A stretch of 64,000 nt of DNA from Hexactinellida sp. DTS-2022 (taxonomy: Eukaryota > Porifera > Hexactinellida), in NCBI GenBank assembly GCA_028753945.1, contig JAPNXP010000004.1, forward strand, positions 3,038,001 through 3,102,000. The letters run 5' to 3'. Shown in pieces: positions 22,119 to 33,601 of this stretch. The position numbers and the translations under genes were made by a program. The stretch's first letter is position 1. Every line of letters starts with the position of its first letter. Under the pieces are notes generated by a model that saw nothing but the letters and a program-made list of their open reading frames with translations, was not told the DNA's origin and made no database searches.

Positions 22119-23100
22119 TATTTTATATCCGTAGACGGTGCCCTGGCCACACCTTTATAGATTAAGTCCTGAAACTTGGCATGTAGATGCGTTGTTACCG
22201 TATAATTTGCACCTGGGGTTACGATTTTTTATCTTCAAATTTTTGACACATTTTTAACACCTTTCAAAGAATTTTGGTCCATAATTCAAAAATTTTTATA
22301 CTAAAGCCTAAATTTTTGTTCTACCATTGGATTTACCATAAATTCTGCGTCTGATGGGATAAGACAAATTTTAAAATAATGGCTTTTTATCCATGCCATA
22401 AATGTAGGTTGAAATTCCCTTTGTTTACTAACACTTCAGTTCAATTGAAAGTGTTAAATCAAATTCTATTGTTTCAACTTGTAATAATAATATTTATTTA
22501 ACTTGTTAAATCTTACTCTGTTGTTTCAAGTTGCGATAATTATATTGATTTAACTTATAATTTCCAGCTGGCTTCTATTTAATTGTAGTATTACTATACA
22601 ATGGATTAAATAAAATATAATAATATAAGGAATTTGTTGACTTAACTCAACTCACCGTGGATAACATTGCTAAAATAATTAACTAATAATATAATGTATT
22701 ATTAATACATAATGAATGAATGGCATTAAGTTTATTTTAACAACTTCCTATATCTTCACGAAAAATCAAATAAGCCAGTCCGAAGTTGTAGAATTGTAAT
22801 AGATAGATCCTATTACAATAGGTTCTACTACTATTACTATTACTATTACATCCTATTTGAAACACTATTACTTATTACTATTACTTCTAAAATGTAATCG
22901 TTACTAATACAATTACTATTACATATTACTATTACCCCAGGTCTGATCTCATAACAGTAGTTTTGGACAATCAATGATAAATTCATGATTTATTATATTT
23001 TTGGTTTTGTAACAGTCATATATTAATTACCCATGATTATTGATAATACATCTTAAACTTGGGTAAAAATAATTGGAATGTTAGTCTTATCCGGGGTATT
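22119..23100. other. Repeat-derived stretch without a gene
   Basis: It starts with the 22140-22200 segment that is also found, diverged, at 12300-12390. Farther on there is a run of ACTATTACTATTAC microsatellite (22790-22935). No coding region is seen. Confidence 0.45.
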
Positions 23101-23103
23101 CTA

Positions 23104-23929
23104 CACTAACCAGCCAAAAGTATCTGAACAATTGGAATATTAATGCAGACACAATAGTCGTCTGTCAACTTATTAACGGCTGTTTTAACTAGTACTCGGA
23201 AATGAAATATAAATATCTTGCTATAGTTATAAATTAGAAAATATTTTGAATTCACGTCAATTTAGTCAATATCCATGAAGTGACATGAGTGTATATGCCA
23301 CATTCCATCTTGATGATCAGAAATTATATATTTAATTAGCTAATTATATAATTAATGAGTTTAACACCTCCATATAAATGTAAATTCAAAAAATTTGCTA
23401 TTTTATTATACTTAACATCAGAGTGGACCATGGGTCAACATTGGTGACCCATGACCCATCTGACCCATCGAATTTGTGACCCATGACCCATTGACCCATC
23501 AAGTGACCCATTGACTCATCAAGTAACGCTTTGACCCATCGTGTACCCATTGACCTTTTAAATATCTAATTTTTTATATCTAAACATTGTGTAACACAAT
23601 CCGATTACAATATATGTATGATGCTTGTCAATCAATTAATTTTGCTAGACTTCTAATGCCAAAGTAATACCCTGTAATGTTTCTGGGTTAATTTGAATCG
23701 TACTATAACTGGACGAACATCGAATTTCCAAATGGGTCATGGGTCATGGGTCACAGAGCCGTGACCCATGACCCATCGATTTAGGTGACCCATGACCTTT
23801 CGACCCATGGTCCACTCTGCTTAACATATCGTTTTATGTAAATAGGAGTGTTGATGCATTTACCAATGCTATAATGCTGCTAGAAGCTTTACAAATTGTT
23901 GATGTTCAAATACTTTTGGCCGGTTAGTG
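23104..23929. mobile_element. Tc1-like MITE, host of a nested hAT
   Basis: It starts CACTAACCAGCCAAAAGTAT and ends TACTTTTGGCCGGTTAGTG, with TA on both sides. These ends resemble Tc1 termini. Without the insertion at 23419-23819 it is about 420 bp. Part of it recurs at 560-668. Confidence 0.75.
23419..23819. mobile_element. 401-bp hAT-like MITE with perfect 8-bp duplication
   Basis: CAGAGTGGACCATGGGTC and GACCCATGGTCCACTCTG form an 18-bp perfect inverted repeat. CTTAACAT is duplicated exactly (23411-23418, 23820-23827). The sub-terminal regions are built of GTGACCCATGACCCAT repeats. Confidence 0.9.
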
Positions 23930-24877
23930 TATATCGCATTGAATTTAAAGAGGGTAGATGGATGCTGAGTGTAACTATCGCAGGTGCAATTACTCTTAGG
24001 AAACCCTAGATATTTTTAGGTAGCATAGTTGTATAATATGGAACATTGCTAACGCCTAAATTTCTTCCGGGTCTCATAAAATTATCTTATTGAAATTCAA
24101 AAGCATGGATGAATTCCTAACTTGGTATGCTGATTGAGAGATTTGACTTTAAAATATCATAAACTGCTTTGTTACTTATTATCACTATCAGTTAATGGAT
24201 TAAAAAAACTAAATAATAGGATAAATAGTGGAGAAATTAAATATATATCATAGGAATTTTCTGAGGGGACAATGCAAATTGAAAAAATAAGTAGAGGGTC
24301 ATAAAATTTAAGATATATCAAGTCAATAAGTATTTAGACTAATTAGAAACAATGAAATAACTGACCATTATGGGCCACCCAACGTTTTTAAACTGAATGT
24401 GAAAATTAATTAGTGTCCGATCTTTAGAAAAACTCTCTTGATAATCTGGCAACTTCAGACTCAAAACTCAGATCAAATTTATCTTAATCATATTGAGTAT
24501 GAACACTAGAAAGATAAAACTGCTTATGCGCATCAGATTAGCTTATACAATAGCATAGTTATGGTGAATTCAATTTCAATGTTTTCCAAACCACAAAATT
24601 CTGTTTTGAAAATGACTATTACACTACTCATTCCTTTTCACATAAATCATTGTCCTTGCATTGTATTACTTTAAAAATTGAGTTTTAGAGGTTTTAAGTT
24701 ATGCTGAATCCAAAAAAAGTATAAGTATTAGATTTGACAATGTTGGAAAGTTATACTATTTCGCCTGCTTTGCCCACTGTGATATATATATATATAGCTA
24801 GCTGATAAGGATCATTTTTAGCAATAGTTTTTCTCTGTCCTACTTATAATTTTTAAGATAACCTCTACATAAAAAGG

Positions 24878-25777
24878 CATGGGCGTAGAATTTATCTTAA
24901 AATCGCAAATTCTGGGGGGGGCGAGATGAGATATTTCTAATAACGATTTCCATTAATTTCATATCTTAAAAAACAAGCTGAGATACCTAGTGTTTATGCG
25001 TACAACCTCGATTATCCGACCTGGTTGGGACCGGTTTCAAATGTTCGGATGATATACAATTCACAAAGAACTAGTTAGGTTTTACCAAAACACCTTCGTT
25101 CAAAAGGTTTCAACTTAATTTGGTCATTTTAATGGGTTGGCATCAATTACTTTTTTGATATTTAGTTTCCTTCAAATACTGAGGATTCGTGTTAATATTT
25201 TACTACACATTGGAGAGAAAAGAACCAAATAGTGGGGCGGCGGTAGTATAGACTGCCCCCCCCCCCCCCAGCAGGGCTGTATCAACTTATTTTGAGTTGG
25301 CACAAAAACTCATTTTCTCTCTGCCAACTCATTCATATTACACGTACCAACTCATTCAAATGTTTCATTTTTATGTAACCAACTCATTCAGAAAAATGAG
25401 TTGATTGTACCAATTCATTAAGCCAATTTTGAATAAGTACTAAGTCTTAGTACTTACTCATTAGTAATGTTGATTGATAAATAAGGAGTATTAATTAATT
25501 AATTATTTTAAAACAATAAATTCATTAAATCAAATTCACTAAAGTGCTCATATACAAAACTATTACAATAATCTTTAGTCATATCTATTTGAATGAGTTG
25601 AATTCATTTCAATTGATTTTCCACTGCTAACAACTCATTCAACTCATTCATTTTTGCATCACCAACTCATTCAACTCATTCAAAAAAACAACTCAAAATG
25701 AGTTGATATAGCCCTGCCCCCCCAGCTTAAAAATCTATAGGAGCGCCCCCCTCGCCCCCCCGAATTATACGCCTATG
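24878..25777. mobile_element. 900-bp hAT-like element with perfect 8-bp duplication
   Basis: It starts CATGGGCGTAGAATTTAT and ends GAATTATACGCCTATG. TAAAAAGG is duplicated exactly (24870-24877, 25778-25785). It holds a Tigger-like terminus at about 25007-25075 and a nested hAT at 25272-25716. Confidence 0.85.
25272..25716. mobile_element. Nested hAT-like MITE with AACTCATT repeats
   Basis: CAGGGCTGTATCAACT and AGTTGATATAGCCCTG are inverted termini. Both sides carry C-runs followed by AG, which is compatible with a target duplication in a homopolymer. The interior repeats CCAACTCATTCA about ten times. Confidence 0.8.
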
Positions 25778-25785
25778 TAAAAAGG

Positions 25786-26431
25786 TCACTTACCGGATTC
25801 TCCCCAGAATTTTTTTCCACAGATGACGGCGGTTTTGACCTTTAGTGACTTCAAAAGGTAAATTTTCCTTATTGTAAATTTTCCAATGTGGAGAATTTGA
25901 AAATGTTCGGACTTATAAATTCGTAAATTTTAACACTTCTATGTAAATTAGCCAAACTTTTCGCGACCCCCCTATCAAGCCTTCGCCACCCCAGGTTGAA
26001 AACCCATGTACTTTTAAATTAACAGTTCTAAAGTCGTTCTGTCGGCTTCCGGCCATCGAGTATCCTGATTAGACCATTAATGATAAAGATTTCAAATTTC
26101 GACAGGAGATAGATAATTTTCTGCAAATGATCACCTCAAAACCGATTTATAAATTTCGTATTTGTACGTCTGTTAAATCGAAATTTGTGTTTTGGTCCAG
26201 TGACTTTCAATAATTCGAACTACAAATTGAAAATACACTCCAACCTCCATTATCTGGGCACTGTGGTCCGGAGGGTGCCCGTAATTCGGAATTTACCTGA
26301 TCTGAGAAATACACTATGCTGGTCTCTGCACGTAACACCTTGAATACATTACTCTTTGTACGTTGAGGTGACGACATCGTCAAAAAGGTTTTTTAACAAT
26401 TTGAATACATTCCGAAAGTGTTGGTTGAAGT
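25786..26431. other. Intergenic with a Tigger-like terminal fragment
   Basis: About 26235-26310 (CCTCCATTATCTGGGCACTG) looks like a Tigger/pogo end. Nothing else is recognised. Confidence 0.4.
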
Positions 26432-26614
26432 CAGGGTTTCATCCAGGCGTATGCAACGCGCCTTAGGCGCGTAATTTGGAAGGTAATTTTTATACTCGCG
26501 CGAAAATCGAGAGTTGCTTCCATAGAAGTAATACAAATTGAGTATTTTAGGCGCGTGTGAGCGAGCACAAATATAATGTAGGCGCGTAGAAAATTTTGCC
26601 TATGTGAAACCCTA
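26432..26614. mobile_element. 183-bp hAT-like MITE
   Basis: It starts CAGGGTTTCATCCAGG and ends TGTGAAACCCTA. Flanks GTTGAAGT and GTTGAATT match in seven of eight bases. AGGCGCG motifs recur inside. Confidence 0.75.
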
Positions 26615-26781
26615 GTTGAATTAGAGTGATCACTCAACATCTACTGGGAAGATGTTGACTCATCAGCTACTATTTTAAAACTCAACTAGAATAACTAAGA
26701 AATGAAGTGGGAAAGAAGGAAACTACCAATGCACTTAGGTTCGTTCCAAAATGGCTCCAAATGGCTATTTACATGTAACTA

Positions 26782-28480
26782 TAGTAGTATCTCGTTAGTA
26801 CGAACACGGTTAAGGTTCAGGTATACTCTACAAAATTCGAAAATTTAGATAAAATCCCAATCATTGTCTATCTCTCTTTTATTGCATTTTTGGATTGTAT
26901 TGATACCAATAAGTACTCTCAAGAGATTTCTAAGAAGAATTCCTATTATTTTTCCAGTTTAACACACTTTGGTCACCTCAATCTAGGAATAATTGATGTA
27001 AATTCTTTTTTTCAAAACCCGCTATCGCAAAACTAACATTTTCAGATTTGTGTAGATAAGAAACTTTTTCAATTTTGCACGTAGAATCGAAATCTCAACG
27101 GTTTCGGATAGATCTCGTCTAGATCCATCCTGTATCGTTTTCGATTTATTAAATTAGAAATATTTGCAGAGCTTTGCGGATTTTGGATAGGAAAATTTCG
27201 ATTAAAAAGTTGACATCACGTAATAATCAAGAAAATTAAAAATATAATAAATTTGAACAATCCCAGACGATGCAGGATAAACAAGATATAGATAAACGCA
27301 TTTAAACAGTATTTACTATTGTAAGGTTCATTATTACTAAAAAATCTCTTACACAAATGAGTAAAATTTGAAAACCTAAAATTTCCCAATTACTTGTCAT
27401 TGAAATATTATTACATTTTTGCAAATAGAAGGATGATTCAAATCCGCAGTAAAAATTTCAAGTAAATGAGGTAAATATTTTTGGTAGAAGTGCTCTAGAG
27501 TATACCTGAACCTTAATAAGAATTTCCTGATAAGATGAACTCAAAATTAGGTCCCTATGGGCATTAGTCGAGTTAATTTCGAGCTCCGGAAAAAGCGTAC
27601 AATTTCACACAGTCCGTTGGTGTTACGAGTGTGAAGTTGGTGTTACGAGTGTGAAGTTGGCGCAGTATTCAACTGAGACAAATCAAAATGAAAGTTGAGG
27701 CCCTTCCCATTATTGGATTTGGATAAAAATTACACATATTAAAGAGGAGATACGGACGTTTATGATTTTGGATTTTAAAAATATTTTTCCATTTTTTTCT
27801 ATTTATATTTTTACACTATGAGTGAGCATTAAATTTATTTTATTTTTGACAACATTTTTTCGAAATTGAATTTAAAACTTTGCATACATCTTTGTGTTAT
27901 AATTCAATTATTTCTCACTATAAATGGTACACTGCCTTTCTTCTACTTGATTTTCCTCATTTTTTTCATTTTTTCAAAACACTTTTCACTTTTTTTTCAA
28001 AGATCTTTTTGACTTTACAGCATATTTCTCATTTACATTTTCTTCTCATTTAATTTCTGCTCTCTTCTTTATTCCTCCAAGTCGATTCTTCCAATTCAAG
28101 TGAGTTATTTATTTTATTTGCCTTTTAGCTACTTTTTTATTTATTTTAATTATACCAGGGCAGGCCATGGCCGGACCGATATTTTTACCACTACATTTTG
28201 AATGATCAGATCTAAAATTTAATTTACGATAACGTGGCCTTCAAGGTTTTGATGCCCAAGGCCGGCGGAAGGAAATACCGCTGGCCTCGAATACTAATAT
28301 AATTACTATATGCAGTCGATACCAACGGACGATAATAAAAATTTCGCTTTATCCGGAGTTCGTATTAACCGGAGTAATACCCATTCAATCGCCATTGTTG
28401 GGACCTGATTTTGTGGAACTGTTCTTCTTATCCGGAAATTCGTATTAATTAAACGTGATCGTACTAACGAGGTTCTACTG
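26782..28480. mobile_element. Tigger/pogo-like element with terminal repeats of about 190 bp
   Basis: The right terminus ends CGAGGTTCTACTG before TA. The left terminus has CTCGTTAGTACGAACACGG after TA. Once the 26814-27512 insertion is removed, the outer 190 bp at each end match in reverse complement, with strings such as AATTTCCGGATAAG and GTCCGTTGGT. A related truncated copy is at 669-960. No transposase is seen inside. Confidence 0.75.
26814..27512. mobile_element. TTAA-flanked inverted-repeat element, copy 1
   Basis: TTAA precedes GGTTCAGGTATACTCTA at 26810, and its complement ends in TTAA at 27513-27516. It is inserted in the left arm of the Tigger-like element. The same ends occur on the 2-kb element at 34323-36322. 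TTAA targeting is typical of piggyBac, but the ends differ from canonical ones. Confidence 0.65.
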
Positions 28481-28538
28481 TAGTAGTATATATGTATGTA
28501 TTGATTAATTAAAATAATAATAATAATTTCATCTAGTA

Positions 28539-29737
28539 ATGACTTCAATAGAGCAATTCGTGGAAGCTCTCCAGAAACTCGGCTATGAAAGCTTCGATAG
28601 CGTAAGAGATGCTTTGAACAAAGGAGACAAACATAAGCCAAAATCTGTCTGGGGAAAATTATCAATTATTCTTTTTGGAAAAAACAAGGCTACTAAGCGC
28701 GATTCTCTCAGCTCCAAATGGAGATTGAATAGAGGAAACTTTCAGCTTCTCGTTAAGCAAATGATCAGTTCGCGTAAGTCTATCATTACCAATGATGTAT
28801 CCCAATTGGCAGTAGAGCATATCAGTACTCAGTTAGTATCTGCTAGCTCATATCCTGACACTATAGAACACAGTAAGAGGAGTTTGGATGAAATCGATTT
28901 CAGTTTTCCTAGTTTACAGCGAGACGTAACGAATAACAGTTTGTTAGGTTTATTGGCATCTGGTTGCGATGACTGCCAGCTTTACGGTCTCATGTCTAAG
29001 ATAGCTTCTCCTCCTCCCCAAACAGGGAGGACTGATAGCCATTTTGGTCATTCATTAACTGTAATAATAGTCTATGGTTAGATGCAATGAAATTTTTCAG
29101 CTTAGAGTGTCCGCTTGTTAGTGGTGAGTTCATGCTAGTGGATGGCAAACTCCACGACCAGTCGAAAAAGTTTAGTTGCTGTCTAATGGAGTCAATGCAA
29201 TGGATTCGACTAATTAGGCGAAATTGTAACTTAGTGGAAGCATGGATTTTAGTTGAAAACATTAGTTGTAGGATATTAGAGCTATTCGGGAATTCATATA
29301 TAGCTATCACAGTCCAACAACTAGATTTATTCACTAGCTTTATTATATCGTGCCGAGAAAGATCAGATACTTTAAGCTCATTTCATGAATCTCTGTGTCT
29401 AAAATTGCATCATACCTCTTCTTCTTCAAATCAACAAGTCCCGGTATTGTCATCTACCGATGATCCGCAACCTGAAATTGTTATTACCTCTAATATCCCT
29501 GAGTCCAAATTGCTAGTGCCATCAGTAGATGACAGTACTCTGGGTAATGAAGTCATAGTTGAACAATCCATGTTTAGTGAGGAAATCTGTGGTGAATTTT
29601 TGCTAAGTGGAATGGAATGGAATGGATCAACTTTTGAAGAGTTAATGAAGGCGCCAACCCCAAATGGGATATATATACGAAATATTGGGAATCATTATGA
29701 ACCAATTATTTCTGTTAAATTCGAAAATAATAGTTAA
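28539..29737 (+). CDS. Unrecognised protein-coding gene in two overlapping frames
   Basis: A frame from the ATG at 28539 runs to a TAG at 29081 (180 residues; starts MTSIEQFVEALQKLGYESF). A second frame is open from about 29036 through 29737 and ends PIISVKFENNS. The two overlap at 29036-29081, so a shift of one frame would give a protein of about 400 residues. ATTTTTCAG at 29092-29100 is a candidate splice acceptor. A short intron, an assembly indel or a true disabling frameshift are all possible. The N-terminal part is basic and helix-rich, the middle has Cys-rich helices (HDQSKKFSCCLMESMQWIRL), and the C-terminal part is Ser-rich and acidic. I see no signal peptide, known motif or transposase residues. 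It begins 58 bp after the Tigger-like element at 28480. Confidence 0.5.
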
Positions 29738-30473
29738 TTATTTTTTAAATTGAACAGGCAGAGTTTTAGAAGAGTTGCAATAGTTTTACCACAATTTGTA
29801 GATGTACTATCCTGTTATATTTAATGGCGCCCTTTTAATATCGTATCAGTGAAAGGAATTCATGCATATTATGATTAATGTGTTAAATCCGAAACCAATA
29901 AACTAGTTCTCTCTATATTTCCATGTTCTACAAAGTAGTTCTCTTAATTTTTTAGGATAACTTTGGTTATCTCGATCTTTCTTATCTCATATAAGCATTA
30001 CTAATATTTGTCACCATTTTAATATCATGCACTCGTTTTGGTAAGTCATATTCTGAGATAATATGTTGCTTTACATTTATATGAGATTCACCCTCTTTAA
30101 AGGCAAATACGTATATTTGGAGAGAAGGAACATGGCCACAAGTAAGATCATTCAGATAGAAGTTACGCAGATTATGGAATTGGAAAAACCTGGAGATGCT
30201 TAAAATACCTAACATTGTTGTATTAATTAACCATAATATTGTCTATATGTCTGATTCTATTCTCTTAATGAATATTGCATTCCAAATATATTTGTATATG
30301 AGGTGTTTGTATTATGTAAGGTATTGCAATCGTGTTTACAGAAAGTGATCACTAATCCTTGATATAATTAGGAATGCAGTCATTAATTATTCTACAGAGG
30401 TACCAAAAACTTTAATTCCTGTGAACACTGTGACGCATATCAAATACATTCTTATCAATAGTATTATTAGAGT
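29738..30473. other. Intergenic, no gene recognised
   Basis: AT-rich 3' flank of the unrecognised gene. AACCAATAAACTAG at about 29891 could act as a weak polyadenylation region, but I cannot confirm it. Confidence 0.35.
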
Positions 30474-30482
30474 TGACAACAT

Positions 30483-30665
30483 GAGATATCTTATATGTAG
30501 ACCGTCTAGAAATAGACCAGGTTTTATTCCCTATACATTAGTATTACCCATAAAAAGCAGGGCAAGTGGTCTACAGAATTTATAGACGGTCTACAAATTT
30601 TTGGCTTATTTGTATGGGCTTTTATAGACCGTCTATTTCTAGACGGTCTACATATAAGGATGCTC
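30483..30665. mobile_element. 183-bp MITE with 9-bp target duplication
   Basis: GAGATATCTTATATGTAGAC and the mirrored GTCTACATATAAGGATGCTC are the ends. TGACAACAT is duplicated exactly (30474-30482, 30666-30674). A 9-bp duplication fits a Mutator-like element. Internal GTAGACCGTC/GACGGTCTA motifs form further stems. Confidence 0.8.
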
Positions 30666-30726
30666 TGACAACATATCCAACATTATGGATATTGGAAATC
30701 ATCATTGTAAGCCGATTTTAGTGTAA

Positions 30727-32670
30727 TTTATGTTCATAATATTTTTTTCAAAAATGAATATTTTGTTTTGAAATTTAGATGACACGATGTCCCAAGTGAG
30801 ATATATATGTGGTTAAAAGGAAAATTTGATAAAATGAATAGTTTTTGAGTTTTTATGGAAAAACCGAGGTCTAAATTTGAGCGAAAATTGCTGAGTCATC
30901 TTAAAGGAATTTTGACATTTTGGGATTATATATGGGTTGTCCCAACTCTCATCTTTCCGCTGATGTGAAATTTTTCACGGACAGCGTAAACTTTTTGAGT
31001 TATTAGCATAAACGTGAGGTCTGCGAATCCGCCGATAAGATCATGAAATTTATGTTTTAAAAATATTTTTTCAAAAATGAATATTTTGTTTAGAAATTTA
31101 GATGACACGATGTCCCAAGTGAGATATATTTGTGGTTAAAAGGAAAATTTGATAAAATGAATAGTTTTTGAGTTTTTATGGAAAACCGAGGTCTAAATTT
31201 GAGCGAAAATTGCTGAGTCATCTTAAAGGAATTTTGACATTTTGGGATTATATATGGGTTGTCCCAACTCTCATCTTTCCGCTGATGTGAAATTTTTTCA
31301 CGGACATCGTAAACTTTTTGAGTTATTAGCATAAACGTGAGGTCTGCGAATCCGCCGATAAGATCATGAAATTTATGTTTTAAAAATATTTTTTCAAAAA
31401 TGAATATTTTGTTTAGAAATTTAGATGACACGATGTCCCAAGTGAGATATATTTGTGGTTAAAAGGAAAATTTGATAAAATGAATAGTTTTTGAGTTTTT
31501 ATGGAAAACCGAGGTCTAAATTTGAGCGAAAATTGCTGAGTCATCTTAAAGGAATTTTGACATTTTGGGATTATATATGGGTTGTCCCAACTCTCATCTT
31601 TCCGCTGATGTGAAATTTTTTCACGCACAGCGTAAACTTTTTGAGTTATTAGCATAAACGTGAGGTCTGCGAATCCGCCGATAAGATCATGAAATTTATG
31701 TTTTAAAAATATTTTTTCAAAAATGAATATTTTGTTTAGAAATTTAGATGACACGATGTCCCAAGTGAGATATATTTGTGGTTAAAAGGAAAATTTGATA
31801 AAATGAATAGTTTTTGAGTTTTTATGGAAAAACCGAGGTCTAAATTTGAGCGAAAATTGCTGAGTCATCTTAAAGGAATTTTGACATTTTGGGATTATAT
31901 ATGGGTTGTCCCAACTCTCATCTTTCCGCTGATGTGAAATATTTTCACGCACAGCGTAAACTTTTTGAGTTATTAGCATAAACGTGAGGTCTGCGAATCC
32001 GCCGATAAGATCATGAAATTTATGTTTTAAAAATATTTTTTCAAAAATGAATATTTTGTTTAGAAATTTAGATGACACGATGTCCCAAGTGAGATATATA
32101 TGTGGTTAAAAGGAAAATTTGATAAAATGAATAGTTTTTGAGTTTTTATGGAAAAACCGAGGTCTAAATTTGAGCGAAAATTGCTGAGTCATCTTAAGGA
32201 TTTTTGACATTTTGGGATTATATATGGGTTGTCCCAACTCTCATCTGTCCGCTGACGTGAATTTTTTTCACGTACAGCGTAAACCTTTTGAGTTATTAGC
32301 ATAAACGTGAGGTCTGCGAATCCGCCGATAAGATCATGAAATTTAATTTAGTGAAATTTATGTTAAAAATATTTTTTCAAAAATGAATATTTTGTTTTGA
32401 AATTTGGATCACACGATGTCCCAAGTGAGATATATATGTGGTTAAAAGGAAAATTTGATAAAATGAATTGTTTTTGAGTTTTTATGGAAAAACCGAGGTC
32501 TAAATTTGTGCGAAAATTGCTGAGTCATCTTAAGGAATTTTGACATTTCGGGTTTATATATGGGTTCTCCCAACTTTTCTCTTCCCGATAATGTGATCAC
32601 TTTTCATGTGCAACTTATACTTTTTGAGTTATTAGCCTATTAGTGAGGTTTGCGAATCCGCTGCTATTAA
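30727..32670. repeat. Satellite array, about six units of 323 bp
   Basis: The landmark GACACGATGTCCC falls at 30781, 31104, 31427, 31750, 32074 and 32410, so the period is 323, 323, 323, 324 and 336. The four inner units are nearly identical, while the last unit is clearly diverged. The minus strand of each unit has a 60-113 codon open frame. Because 323 is not a multiple of three, these frames break at each junction and are not likely to be genes. Confidence 0.95.
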
Positions 32671-33590
32671 AGATAACACTCGTCATTTTAACAATTTATC
32701 ACGAATTCAGTTGAATATTTGTTGAACAATGAAGTTAATTACAATATTAGCTGCGGGGAACTGAGGCTGGAATCTGATGCAGAAAAAAATCAGTGATATT
32801 CGACTGCTTCTAGAATTTCGGCCAAGGTTTTGATAATCTTGAAACGGTCATAGTCATTTGAGGTTTCGGAGGCATTATGCACGCAATAATGTATGCTAGT
32901 ATAAACATTGAAGCCTACAACACAAAAGAGCTAATAGAGTCTAACTGGGGAATGAGAAATGAGCTCGAAATCTTAGTCCCAAATTCCCCAGTTAGCGTGG
33001 TTACACTGTAATATCAAAATTCCAATCAAATCAGTAGCGAATTGTTGTGTAATGAATTGTCTAATTTTTCACGAATTGTCGGTATTCCGTGATGAGTATT
33101 GTTGTCTGAACCTTACTTCCAGTAAAGTAACAGCTACTTCCTATTGCGTTCTCGAAATATGCATAATCAAAGGCTTATATAGTTATTTATATTTATATAT
33201 ATAGATAGTTATCTTGATGACGAACCATAATTCTTTTTATATAATCCAACTTAATTCAAGTATGTTTTATTCTTTCAAACTACCGTAATGCTTCGAATAA
33301 GCGTTGGGGGCTTGAATACGCGCCGGGTCAATATAAATGGCATTAGTATGATAAAATTATTACACATTAGTTGATAACTGAAGTGTAATTACATTGATTT
33401 TGGCAACTTCTGCATGTATAGTTTCGCTGAGAACCAGTAGAATCCACCAAAATATTATTTTCTGGATTTTTCAAAAAAAATTGAGGAAAAAATTGGCCCA
33501 CGAATACATTATGCACCTGGACGCGCATATTCGGGAAAATACGGTAACCCTTTTATTTTATTTATTGCGCATATATTTTATCTGTTCATT
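32671..33590. other. Intergenic, no gene recognised
   Basis: A small inverted repeat (CTAACTGGGGAAT / ATTCCCCAGTTAG) lies at 32941-32995. TTGTTTTATAG at 33591-33601 could be a splice acceptor for the following coding-like segment. Confidence 0.35.
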
Positions 33591-33601
33591 ATTGTTTTAT
33601 A

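Noticed and set aside
29036-29081. Programmed ribosomal frameshift
   Set aside because: No slippery heptamer in the upstream frame and no obvious stimulatory hairpin; intron or indel is simpler.
30926-32078. Repeated minus-strand frames of up to 113 codons in the satellite
   Set aside because: They recur only because the unit recurs, break at each 323-bp junction and have no protein-like motif.
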